Shown here: piece after piece, positions 35,888-43,169 of the stretch
How the letters are laid out: the number at the start of each line of letters is the position of its first letter
How positions within the stretch are numbered: position 1 is the stretch's first letter
NCBI RefSeq assembly: GCF_004919085.1
Contig: NZ_STGL01000008.1
Span: 372,001 to 436,000 of the forward strand
Reading direction: 5' to 3'
Source: Nocardioides sp. GY 10127
GTDB lineage: Bacteria; Actinomycetota; Actinomycetes; Propionibacteriales; Nocardioidaceae
DNA: 64,000 nucleotides
Notes under the pieces: model-generated
The model's database searches: none
Told to the model about the DNA's origin: nothing
Seen by the model: only the letters and a program-made list of their open reading frames with translations
Position numbers and translations under genes: made by a program

Positions 35888-36739
35888 ATGTCTCGGCTCC
35901 CCCACCGGCTCGGCCCGTCCGTCGTCCCCGCCCGCGTCCCGGCCCCCCTCGCGGCCCCGCTGCTGGCCCCGCTGCTGGCCCCGCTCCTGACGCTGGCGCT
36001 GGCCGCCGGTCTGCTGGTCGGGGCGGTGCCCGGCACGGCGTCCGCCACGACCACCGGCACGCGTGCCGCGCGGCCGCTGGACGGCGTGACGGTGGTGATC
36101 GACCCCGGCCACCAGCTCGGCAATCACAACTTCCCCGACGAGATCAACCGGCTCGTCAACGCGGGCGGGTTCAAGAAGGCCTGCAACACCACCGGCACCG
36201 CCACCAACGGCGGCTGGCCCGAGGCGACGTTCACCTGGCAGCTGGCGGTGCGGGTGCGCAAGCAGCTGCGCCGCCTCGGCGCGGTGGTGCGGCTGACGCG
36301 GCACAGCAACTCCGAGGACGAGTGGGGCCCGTGCATCAACACCCGGGGCCGCGCCGGGGCGAAGTACGACGCCGACCTGATGATCTCCCTGCACGGCGAC
36401 GGGACCACGGTGAAGGGCGCCCGCGGGTTCCACGTCATCCGGCCGACCTACCGCAAGAAGTGGACCGCCGACATCTTCAAGCCGAGCCGCCGGCTGGCCC
36501 GGGTGCTGCGGCACACGCTGGTCCACCAGGGCTTCCGTAAGGCCAACTACGTCGCCGGCGGCACCGGCATCGACGCGCGGGGCGACCTCGGCACGCTCAA
36601 CCTCTCCGACGTCCCGACCGTGATGCTCGAGGCGGGCAACATGCGCAACAAGCGGGACGCCCGGCTCATGCACCGCGCGAAGGGGCAGAAGAGGTACACG
36701 GTGGCGCTGGTCCGTGCCGTCCGCCAGTTCACCGACTGA
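35888..36739 (+). CDS. N-acetylmuramoyl-L-alanine amidase (Amidase_3)
   Basis: A 283-residue secreted zinc amidase that cuts the lactyl-peptide bond of peptidoglycan. The signal peptide contains three APLL-type repeats, then PGTASATTT marks the cleavage region. The catalytic domain has VVIDPGHQLG (zinc His), WPEATFTWQLAVRV (zinc Glu), LMISLHGDG (zinc His) and PTVMLEAGNMRN (catalytic Glu). An insert with Cys residues (KKACNTT, GPCINT) may form a disulphide. ATG 35888 follows TACCCT by 6 nt. There is no binding module; it sits near the DUF1906 hydrolase but on the other side of purQS. Confidence 0.94.
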   Translation: MSRLPHRLGPSVVPARVPAPLAAPLLAPLLAPLLTLALAAGLLVGAVPGTASATTTGTRAARPLDGVTVVIDPGHQLGNHNFPDEINRLVNAGGFKKACNTTGTATNGGWPEATFTWQLAVRVRKQLRRLGAVVRLTRHSNSEDEWGPCINTRGRAGAKYDADLMISLHGDGTTVKGARGFHVIRPTYRKKWTADIFKPSRRLARVLRHTLVHQGFRKANYVAGGTGIDARGDLGTLNLSDVPTVMLEAGNMRNKRDARLMHRAKGQKRYTVALVRAVRQFTD

Positions 36740-36827
36740 CCCGCCCACGCCCCTCCCCGCCGGACTCATGGCCGGCCCACAGGGACGGGCCTGTCCGGCG
36801 TTCCCAGCGGCCGGGCAGACTGGCCGC

Positions 36828-37337
36828 ATGAGCGCCAGCCACCCCCGCCGCCTGACCGCCGACGTCTTCCGCCTCGAGTTCCCGCAGTCGCTGGCCACCT
36901 ACGACGACTACGCCCAGGCCCAGCGCACCGTCGACTACCTCTCCGACGAGAAGTTCCCGGTCGAGCACTGCATGATCGTGGGCACCGACCTCAAGCGGGT
37001 CGAGCGGATCACCGGCCGGCTCACCACCGGCCGCGTGGCCGCGGGCGGCGCGGCCTCGGGCGCGTGGTTCGGCCTCTTCGTCGGCCTGGTGCTCAGCCTG
37101 TTCTCCAGCGACGGCACCCTGCTCGGCACGCTCGTCCCCGCCATGGTGATGGGCGCGCTGTTCGGGCTGATCTTCACCCTCATCAGCTACGCGCTGACCC
37201 GAGGCCAGCGGGACTTCTCCTCGGTCTCGCAGGTGGTCGCCACCCGCTACGAGGTGCTGGTGGAGCACAAGGTCGCCGCGCAGGCCCGCGAGATCCTCGC
37301 CGGGCTGCCGGGCGCGCTGCCCAACCCGTTCGCCTGA
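36828..37337 (+). CDS. General stress protein-like membrane protein (YflT/17M-like)
   Basis: A 169-residue protein with the N-terminal general-stress-protein 17M-like domain (VFRLEFPQSLATYDDYAQAQ through YLSDEKFPVEHCMIVG), two central hydrophobic segments (about 80-125, GLFVGLVLSLFSS and PAMVMGALFGLIFTLISYAL) and a C-terminal ferredoxin-like half with RYEVLVEHKVAAQAREIL. These families are common in actinobacteria near cell-wall genes. CAGACT lies 6 nt before ATG 36828. Its role is not known; stress induction is only the family name. Confidence 0.85.
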   Translation: MSASHPRRLTADVFRLEFPQSLATYDDYAQAQRTVDYLSDEKFPVEHCMIVGTDLKRVERITGRLTTGRVAAGGAASGAWFGLFVGLVLSLFSSDGTLLGTLVPAMVMGALFGLIFTLISYALTRGQRDFSSVSQVVATRYEVLVEHKVAAQAREILAGLPGALPNPFA

Positions 37338-37374
37338 GCCGCCAGTTCCCGACCCTGCGCGGGGCGGTCGCGGC

Positions 37375-37569
37375 TCAGTCCCGGTGCACCGCGTTCTGCG
37401 CGACGACGATCCCCATCGCCAGGCCCAGGCCGGCGAGCGCGGGGCCGAGCACGGCCTTCGGTCCGTCCGTCGCGGCCTCGCCGCCGAACCAGCCGTAGGC
37501 CTCGCCCGTCCACAGGACGCCGGCCGCCAGCATCAGCAGGGCCAGGACGCTGAACACCACGTACTTCAC
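37375..37569 (-). CDS. Small membrane protein, 64 aa
   Basis: A two-helix membrane protein of unknown function: KYVVFSVLALLMLAAGVLW and VLGPALAGLGLAMGIVVAQ are the membrane segments, joined by a Gly-rich loop. GTG 37569 is chosen because TACGCT lies 7 nt before it (leaderless pattern) and the longer open frame adds only Arg/Gly-rich text. It is convergent with the stress-protein-like gene. Confidence 0.72.
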   Translation of the reverse strand: MKYVVFSVLALLMLAAGVLWTGEAYGWFGGEAATDGPKAVLGPALAGLGLAMGIVVAQNAVHRD

Positions 37570-37621
37570 GCGGGAGAGCGTAGTGGCCCGGCCGGCGCGG
37601 CCGGGCCCCACGTGGCTCGGC

Positions 37622-39208
37622 TCAGCTGAGCTCGCGCTTGAGGATCTTGCCCGTGGCGGTCATCGGCAGCGTCGGGACGAGCTCGACCACGCGCGGGTAC
37701 TTGTAGGCCGCCATCTGCTCCTTGCCCCAGGCCAGGAGCTCGGCCTCGGTGATCGCGGCGTCCTTCTCCGGGATGATCACGGCCTTGATCTCCTCGCCGT
37801 GCTCCTCGTGCGGGATGCCGATGACCGCGGCCAGCGAGACCGCCGGGTGCGTCATCAGCACCTCCTCGATCTCGCGCGGGTACACGTTGAAGCCGTTGCG
37901 GATGATCATGTCCTTGGACCGGTCGACGATGTAGTAGTACCCGTCGGAGTCCTGACGGCCGAGGTCGCCGGAGCGGAACCAGCCGTCGGGGCTGAGGACG
38001 GCGTCGGTGGCGTCGGGGCGGTCGTAGTAGCCCTTCATGACGCAGTGGCCCTTGATCGCGATCTCGCCGACCGACGTCATGCCGTTCTCGTCCAGGTCGC
38101 CCGGGATGTCGCTCCACTCCCCCGGCGTGGGGTCGATCAGCTTCATCTCCACGCCCCGGATCGGCAGCCCGATCGAGCCCACCCGCACCGGCTGGCCGTA
38201 GGGCGAGAAGGACGCCACGGGCGAGGTCTCGGAGAGGCCGTAGCCCTCGAGGATCGTCACGCCGAACTGCTCCTCGAACTTGCGGTGCACCTCGACCGGG
38301 AGGGCCGAGCCGCCGGCCGCGGCGACGCGGAGGTTCTTGGAGAGGGTGTCGACGTCGATCTCGGGGGTGAGCGCCCCCAGCAGGCCCCAGTACATCGTCG
38401 GGACGCCGGCGAAGAACGTCACCTGCTCCTTGAGCATGAGGCCGAGGGCGGGCGCCGCCTCGAAGCGCGGCAGCATCACGACGGTGCCGCCGAAGGCGAA
38501 CCCGCCGTTCTGGATGACGCTCTGGCCGAAGGAGTGGAAGAGGGGCAGCACGCACAGGTAGGTGTCGGGGTTCTCGGCGTCCGCGCCGAAGAGGTACTCG
38601 CCGGCCAGGGCGTTGTCGCGCATGTTGCGGTGCCGCAGCTCGGCGCCCTTGGGCTGCCCGGTGGTGCCGGAGGTGTAGAGGATGACGGCGGTGTCGTCCT
38701 CGTCGGTGACGACCGTGTCGAAGGTCGGGGCCTGGCCCGCCATCGCCTGCCCGAGGGTCGTGGTGCCCTCGATCGGGGACGGGGCGGTCGGGTCGGCGGT
38801 GATCATGAAGAAGTGCTCGCAGGCGTCGGCGGCCTCGAAGCCGGCGTGGCCCTCGGCGCCGATCGGCAGCTCCGGCGTCCCCTGGAAGCAGAAGTAGGCC
38901 TTCGCGTCGGAGTCGGCCAGGTGGTAGGCCACCTCGCGGCCCTTGAGCAGGACGTTGAGCGGCACGACGGAGGCCCCGGCCTTGAGGATGCCGAAGTAGA
39001 CGATCGAGAAGTAGGGCAGGTTGGGGCAGGAGAGCGCCACCTTGTCCCCGTGGCCGATGCCCCGCGCGGCCAGCGCGTTCGCCACCTGGTTCGCCGCCCC
39101 GTCCACCTGGGCGTACGTGAGCCGGGTGTCGCCGAGGACGACGGCGTCGCGGCCCGGGAAGGACGCGGCGCTGTGCTCGAGCAGGCTGGCGAGGTTGTAG
39201 TCCGACAC
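37622..39208 (-). CDS. Long-chain fatty-acid-CoA ligase family, AMP-binding enzyme
   Basis: An adenylate-forming acyl-CoA synthetase of 528 residues. Motifs are AVILYTSGTTGQPKGAELRH (ATP loop), LEGYGLSETSPVASF (A5 motif), WFRSGDLGRQDSDGYYYIV with RSKDMIIRNGFNVYPREIEE, and C-terminal TGKILKREL with the catalytic Lys. I use GTG 39208 because GGAGG lies 8 nt before it; a TTG at 39247 would sit inside TAGGTT (39246-39251), which looks like the -10 box. The acyl substrate is unknown. Confidence 0.93.
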   Translation of the reverse strand: MSDYNLASLLEHSAASFPGRDAVVLGDTRLTYAQVDGAANQVANALAARGIGHGDKVALSCPNLPYFSIVYFGILKAGASVVPLNVLLKGREVAYHLADSDAKAYFCFQGTPELPIGAEGHAGFEAADACEHFFMITADPTAPSPIEGTTTLGQAMAGQAPTFDTVVTDEDDTAVILYTSGTTGQPKGAELRHRNMRDNALAGEYLFGADAENPDTYLCVLPLFHSFGQSVIQNGGFAFGGTVVMLPRFEAAPALGLMLKEQVTFFAGVPTMYWGLLGALTPEIDVDTLSKNLRVAAAGGSALPVEVHRKFEEQFGVTILEGYGLSETSPVASFSPYGQPVRVGSIGLPIRGVEMKLIDPTPGEWSDIPGDLDENGMTSVGEIAIKGHCVMKGYYDRPDATDAVLSPDGWFRSGDLGRQDSDGYYYIVDRSKDMIIRNGFNVYPREIEEVLMTHPAVSLAAVIGIPHEEHGEEIKAVIIPEKDAAITEAELLAWGKEQMAAYKYPRVVELVPTLPMTATGKILKRELS

Positions 39209-39245
39209 GAGAGTGGCCTCCGTCACGTCCGGGTGTGATGCGGAC

Positions 39246-39251
39246 AACCTA
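39246..39251 (-). promoter_or_regulatory. Candidate -10 box of the acyl-CoA ligase gene
   Basis: TAGGTT on the complement predicts a leader of about 30 nt containing GGAGG before GTG 39208. Confidence 0.45.
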
Positions 39252-39300
39252 CCCAGGAGTCACAAGCAGGTCCACGGGGGGCCGGTCCGGTGCCGCGGAG

Positions 39301-39732
39301 TCAGCCGGCGTCGCGCAGGAGGATGGCCGCGGCCCGCTTCAGGTCGGCCCGCACGGCCGGGACGGAGGCGAACGTCGCGGCCAGGCCGAGCACCCCGAGG
39401 GCCTCGATCCGGAACCGGAACCCGACGTCGCAGGCGGTGCCCGCGGCCGCGGGCGTGAACGCGAGGTCGAGGGTGGCCGTGACCCCACGCCAGCGGCCCG
39501 ACTCGGCCCACAGGTGCGGACGCTCGAGCAGGGTGGTGCGCATGGCGGGGCGCAGGCCGGGCACCGTCACGTCGACCCAGGTCTGACCGACCCGCGGCTC
39601 GCCCTCCACACCGGTGACGGCGCGCAGCGACGACTGCCACGCGGGCCGGTTCGCCGGGTCGACGAGGTAGTCGAACGCGACGTCCTGCGGGACGCCGAAG
39701 CGGACCCTGCCCGAGCCGTGCCGCGCGACCAC
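39301..39732 (-). CDS. SRPBCC family protein, 143 aa
   Basis: A small START/SRPBCC-fold protein that would bind a hydrophobic ligand. RVRFGVPQDVAFDYLVDPAN is the usual first strand and helix, PAWQSSLRAVTGVEGEPRVG the following loop, and RFRIEALGVLGLAATFASV leads into the long C-terminal helix. GTG 39732 lies 10 nt after the purC stop, so it is probably cotranscribed with purC. No link to purine synthesis is known. Confidence 0.85.
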   Translation of the reverse strand: MVARHGSGRVRFGVPQDVAFDYLVDPANRPAWQSSLRAVTGVEGEPRVGQTWVDVTVPGLRPAMRTTLLERPHLWAESGRWRGVTATLDLAFTPAAAGTACDVGFRFRIEALGVLGLAATFASVPAVRADLKRAAAILLRDAG

Positions 39733-39742
39733 CCCGGCCCCC

Positions 39743-40642
39743 TCAGAAGGTCTGGCCGGTGAGGAGCTCGAAGGCCTCGACGTAGCGGGCGCGGGTGCGC
39801 TCCACGACCTCGGCCGGGAGGGCGGGCGGACGCTCGCCGGAGGCCTTGTCCCACCCGGACTCGGCCGAGAGCGCCCAGTTGCGGACGATCTGCTTGTCGT
39901 AGGACGGCTGGGTGCGGCCCGGCTGCCACTGGTCGGCCGGCCAGAACCGCGAGGAGTCGGGGGTGAGCACCTCGTCCGCGAGGATCGTGCGGCCCGCGGC
40001 GTCCCGCCCGAACTCGAACTTGGTGTCGGCGAGCAGGATGCCGCGCTCGCGGGCGATCTCCTCGGCCCGGCCGTAGACGGCGAGCGTGAGGTCGCGCAGG
40101 TTGGCCGCGTCGGCCTCGCCGATGGTCGCCGCGACCGCCTCGTAGGAGACGTTCTCGTCGTGGTCGCCCAGGTCGGCCTTCGTGGCGGGGGTGAAGATCG
40201 GCTCGGGCAGGCGGCTGCCGTCCACCAGGCCGGCGGGCAGCGGGACGCCGCAGACCTCGCCGGTGGCGGTGTAGTCGACCAGCCCGGAGCCGGTGAGGTA
40301 GCCACGGGCCACGCACTCGACCGGGAACATGTCGAGCTTCTCGCAGATCACGGCGCGGCCCTTGACCGAGTCCGGCACGTCCGTGGAGACCACGTGGTGC
40401 GGGACGAGGTCCTTGAGCTGGTCGAACCACCACAGGGACATCCGGGTGAGGATCTCGCCCTTGTCGGGGATCGTCGTGTCGAGCACGAAGTCGAAGATGG
40501 AGAGCCGGTCGCTGGCCACCATGAGGAAGCGGCCGGTGTGCTCGCCCTCGGTGACCTCGTACAGGTCGCGCACCTTGCCCGAGTGGACGTGGCGGGTGCC
40601 GGGGATCGCGGGGGCGGCGGGGATGTTCAGCTCCGTGCTCAC
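39743..40642 (-). CDS. purC: Phosphoribosylaminoimidazole-succinocarboxamide synthase
   Basis: SAICAR synthetase, 299 residues: joins CAIR and aspartate with ATP. Motifs are HSGKVRDLYEV (ATP site), RLSIFDFVLDTTIPDKGEIL, VECVARGYLTGSG and ILADTKFEFGRDAAG, ending in LADEVLTPDSSRFW. GTG 40642 is preceded by TAGGCT with a 6-nt gap (leaderless). The SRPBCC gene follows at once. A large hairpin lies upstream of its promoter. Confidence 0.97.
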   Translation of the reverse strand: MSTELNIPAAPAIPGTRHVHSGKVRDLYEVTEGEHTGRFLMVASDRLSIFDFVLDTTIPDKGEILTRMSLWWFDQLKDLVPHHVVSTDVPDSVKGRAVICEKLDMFPVECVARGYLTGSGLVDYTATGEVCGVPLPAGLVDGSRLPEPIFTPATKADLGDHDENVSYEAVAATIGEADAANLRDLTLAVYGRAEEIARERGILLADTKFEFGRDAAGRTILADEVLTPDSSRFWPADQWQPGRTQPSYDKQIVRNWALSAESGWDKASGERPPALPAEVVERTRARYVEAFELLTGQTF

Positions 40643-40690
40643 GGGGCCAGCCTAGGACGTGCGACGGGTCGGCTCGACGCCCGCGCGTCC

Positions 40691-40787
40691 CAGGACCGGA
40701 ACAACGCGGGCCCGAGCGCCCGGCTGCCTGCGTCGGCGCAGGTCAGCGGCGTGCTGCTCGGGCCGCCACCGCGTTGTTCCGGTCCTG
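40691..40787. repeat. Long hairpin, 19-bp perfect arms with inner stem
   Basis: CAGGACCGGAACAACGCGG (40691-40709) pairs perfectly with 40769-40787; GCCCGAG (40710-40716) extends the stem against 40757-40763 across a 5-nt bulge, leaving a loop of about 40 nt. It starts 5 nt after the stop of the monooxygenase-like gene and lies upstream of the purC promoter, all on the minus strand. It may terminate that transcript. Confidence 0.85.
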
Positions 40788-40792
40788 CGACG

Positions 40793-41416
40793 TCAGGTCG
40801 CGCTGCCTCGGCGCCAGGGGGCGGGCCGGCCGTGGAGGAACCAGTCCATCTTGCGGGTGATCCACGGGAGGCCGAAGTAGACCATCAGCGGGGTCAGCAC
40901 CACGATCGTCGAGAGCAGCCGCAGCGGCAGGGGCAGCGCCTGCACCCAGCCGAGGTGCAGCGCGAGGAAGTTGACCACCAGGGACGCCGGGTAGAACACC
41001 AGGAAGATGGTGATGGCCTGCTTCCAGCGGGGCGGCGGGGGCGGGGCGTCGGCGAGCACCTGGGCGGTCGGGGCGTCGAACCAGCCCTCGATGCCGGACC
41101 GCTTCTCGGTGCCGACCTCGCGCACGACGAGCCCGACCGCGGACTCGCGCCACCAGTGGCGCTGCGGCGACTCCTCCCAGGCCTTGAGGGCGTCGGCGTC
41201 GGCGAACCGGTAGAGCGCGTGCCAGGTGTCGTGGCCGGGCGCGGGGCGGACCCAGCCGACCCCGAGGAAGCCGGGGAAGAGCTGGGCGAGGGACTGTCCG
41301 GCGGTCAGCCAGGAGATCATCTCCGCCTCGCGGGACGGGTCGACGACCCGCGAGACGCAGACCGTCACGGCGTCGGGGTGGACGTCGGTGACATGGTCGG
41401 GAGGGGCATCCGTCAT
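40793..41416 (-). CDS. Antibiotic biosynthesis monooxygenase-domain membrane protein
   Basis: A 207-residue protein. The N-terminal half has an ABM-like ferredoxin fold (AVTVCVSRVVDPSREAEMIS, GFLGVGWVRPAPGHDTWHAL, RFADADALKAWEESPQR), and the C-terminal half has two or three membrane segments (AITIFLVFYPASLVVNFLAL, LRLLSTIVVLTPLMVYFGLP). This ABM-plus-membrane arrangement is a known uncharacterised architecture. Start ATG 41416 is a choice among several; ATG 41425 is also possible. Function unknown. Confidence 0.83.
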   Translation of the reverse strand: MTDAPPDHVTDVHPDAVTVCVSRVVDPSREAEMISWLTAGQSLAQLFPGFLGVGWVRPAPGHDTWHALYRFADADALKAWEESPQRHWWRESAVGLVVREVGTEKRSGIEGWFDAPTAQVLADAPPPPPRWKQAITIFLVFYPASLVVNFLALHLGWVQALPLPLRLLSTIVVLTPLMVYFGLPWITRKMDWFLHGRPAPWRRGSAT

Positions 41417-41498
41417 GGCACCCATGGTCGCGGTGACGGGCCCCGGACGCACCTCGGGCGGGGGTGGGACGCCTCACGGGCGGCGGCCCGCCCGTGCC

Positions 41499-41562
41499 GG
41501 TGGGTCAGGCGGCCGGTGGGTCAGGCGGCCGGCGGGTCAGGCGGCCGGCGGGTCAGGCGGCC
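41499..41562. repeat. 16-bp tandem repeat spanning an MFS stop codon
   Basis: Four copies of GGYGGGTCAGGCGGCC head to tail. The stop TGA of the adjacent MFS gene lies in the last copy (41553-41555), and three more TGA triplets follow downstream at 16-nt spacing, so they fall in successive reading frames. Confidence 0.92.
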
Positions 41563-43019
41563 GACGCCTGGCGCTTGGCGTGCACGGCCATCGCCAGCGC
41601 CGCACAGAGCAGCAGGGCCTCCACGACCAGGGCGGCGCTCACGCCGTCCTCGGAGGTGAGGCGGGAGCCGACGATGCCGTAGACGGAGACCGCCAGCGCC
41701 GACCCGATGGCCTGCCCCATGCGCTGGCCCGTCTGCACGGCCGCGCCGGCGGCCCCGCCCATCGCGGGCGGCACCTCGGCGAGGGTGAGGGCCATGTTCG
41801 GCGAGACCACCGCGCCGGAGCCGATGCCGCCGATGAGCAGGGCGGGCAGGATGACCAGCCAGAGCCGGTCGGTGGGGGCGACCTGGACGAAGACGGCCAC
41901 GGCCAGGACCCCGAGCATCAGCACCGAGAGCGCGGCCACGGTGATGACCCGGCCGAGGTCGGTGACGAAGCGGCCGGCGATCGGCGCGGCCACGGCCGCC
42001 CCGACGGCGAACGGCATCATCGTGAGGCCGGCCTGGAGCGCGGAGTAGCCGAGCGCCTCCTGCAGGTGCAGCGAGACGACGAGCATGAAGCCGACGTAGC
42101 CGGTGAAGTACAGCGCGCCGACCGCGAGGCCGTTCACGTAGCCGGGCAGGCCCTGGAGCAGGCGCAGGTCGAGCAGCGGCGGACGGCCGAGCCGCTGGAC
42201 GCGGGCCTCCCAGCGCACGAACGCCCACAGGCCGAGCGGGACGCCGACGAGCATGACCAGCGGCAGGTAGCGGTCGCTCTCCAGGCTCACCACGGGGTAC
42301 AGCAGGCAGACCACGGCAACGCCGAGGAGCAGCGCGCCGAGCACGTCGATGCGCGGGTCGGGCCGGTCCTTGCGCGGCAGGACCCGCGGCACCAGCAGCA
42401 GGACGCCGAGCAGCCCGATCACGCCGATCGGGATGTTGACCCAGAAGACCCAGCGCCAGCCGGACGCGCTGCCCGCGACGGCGATGATGAGGCCGCCGAT
42501 GACCGGCCCGAGCGCCTGGGCGCTGGCCACCGTCATGCCGAAGACGCCGAACGCCTGCGCCCGCTCCCGACCGCGGAAGAGGACCTGGATGAGGCCGGAG
42601 TTCTGCGGGGTGAGCAGACCGGCCGAGGCGCCCTGCACGAGCCGCGCGAGCACGACCGTCCCGGTGGTCGGCGCGAACCCGACCGCGGCGCTGGAGAGCA
42701 CGAACGCGGTGATGCCGATGAGCATCATCCGCCGGCGGCCGTAGGCGTCCCCGAGGCGTCCGCCCGCCACGAGCGTGAGGCCGAAGGTGAGCGCGTACCC
42801 GGAGACGACCCACTGGATCTCGCCCTCGCTCGCGCCGAGCCCGCTGCTCATCGAGGGCAGCGCGACGTTGACGATCGAGACGTCCAGCAGGGCCATGAAG
42901 CCGATGACGAGCGAGACGCAGAGGATGCGCCAGCGGTGGGGGTGGGGCACGTAGTCGTCGGTCACCGCTGCTGCCGTCGTCTCCGCCACCACACCCTGAT
43001 GATTCACCACACCGAACAT
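41553..43019 (-). CDS. DHA2-type MFS transporter
   Basis: A 488-residue drug-resistance-type exporter. The first helix region is VSLVIGFMALLDVSIVNVAL with PSMSSGLGASEGEIQWVVSG, then GGRLGDAYGRRRMM and many hydrophobic segments typical of the 14-helix group. ATG 43019 has GGAGGGG about 6 nt before it; the upstream extension to 43145 lacks family similarity. No regulator is adjacent. The substrate is unknown. Confidence 0.93.
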   Translation of the reverse strand: MFGVVNHQGVVAETTAAAVTDDYVPHPHRWRILCVSLVIGFMALLDVSIVNVALPSMSSGLGASEGEIQWVVSGYALTFGLTLVAGGRLGDAYGRRRMMLIGITAFVLSSAAVGFAPTTGTVVLARLVQGASAGLLTPQNSGLIQVLFRGRERAQAFGVFGMTVASAQALGPVIGGLIIAVAGSASGWRWVFWVNIPIGVIGLLGVLLLVPRVLPRKDRPDPRIDVLGALLLGVAVVCLLYPVVSLESDRYLPLVMLVGVPLGLWAFVRWEARVQRLGRPPLLDLRLLQGLPGYVNGLAVGALYFTGYVGFMLVVSLHLQEALGYSALQAGLTMMPFAVGAAVAAPIAGRFVTDLGRVITVAALSVLMLGVLAVAVFVQVAPTDRLWLVILPALLIGGIGSGAVVSPNMALTLAEVPPAMGGAAGAAVQTGQRMGQAIGSALAVSVYGIVGSRLTSEDGVSAALVVEALLLCAALAMAVHAKRQASAA

Positions 43020-43110
43020 GTTTCCCCCTCCCGGGGGTCCCAGGCAGTGAGGTGCGGCACGCCCGGCGCGCACCCGCCGGGCACCGGGCGGGCTCCCGAC
43101 GGCCCCCGGA

Positions 43111-43153
43111 CGCACGAGGTGCGGGGCCCCAGCGGGACCCCGCACCTCGTGCG
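43111..43153 (-). terminator. ppc terminator hairpin
   Basis: CGCACGAGGTGCGGGG (43111-43126) pairs perfectly with 43138-43153 over an 11-nt loop, 16 nt after the ppc stop. No clear U-tract. Confidence 0.7.
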
Positions 43154-43169
43154 GAACGGCGGTGTCGGC

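Noticed and set aside
37622..39247. TTG start for the acyl-CoA ligase at 39247
   Set aside because: The TTG lies inside the TAGGTT box, and the GTG at 39208 has a well-placed GGAGG.
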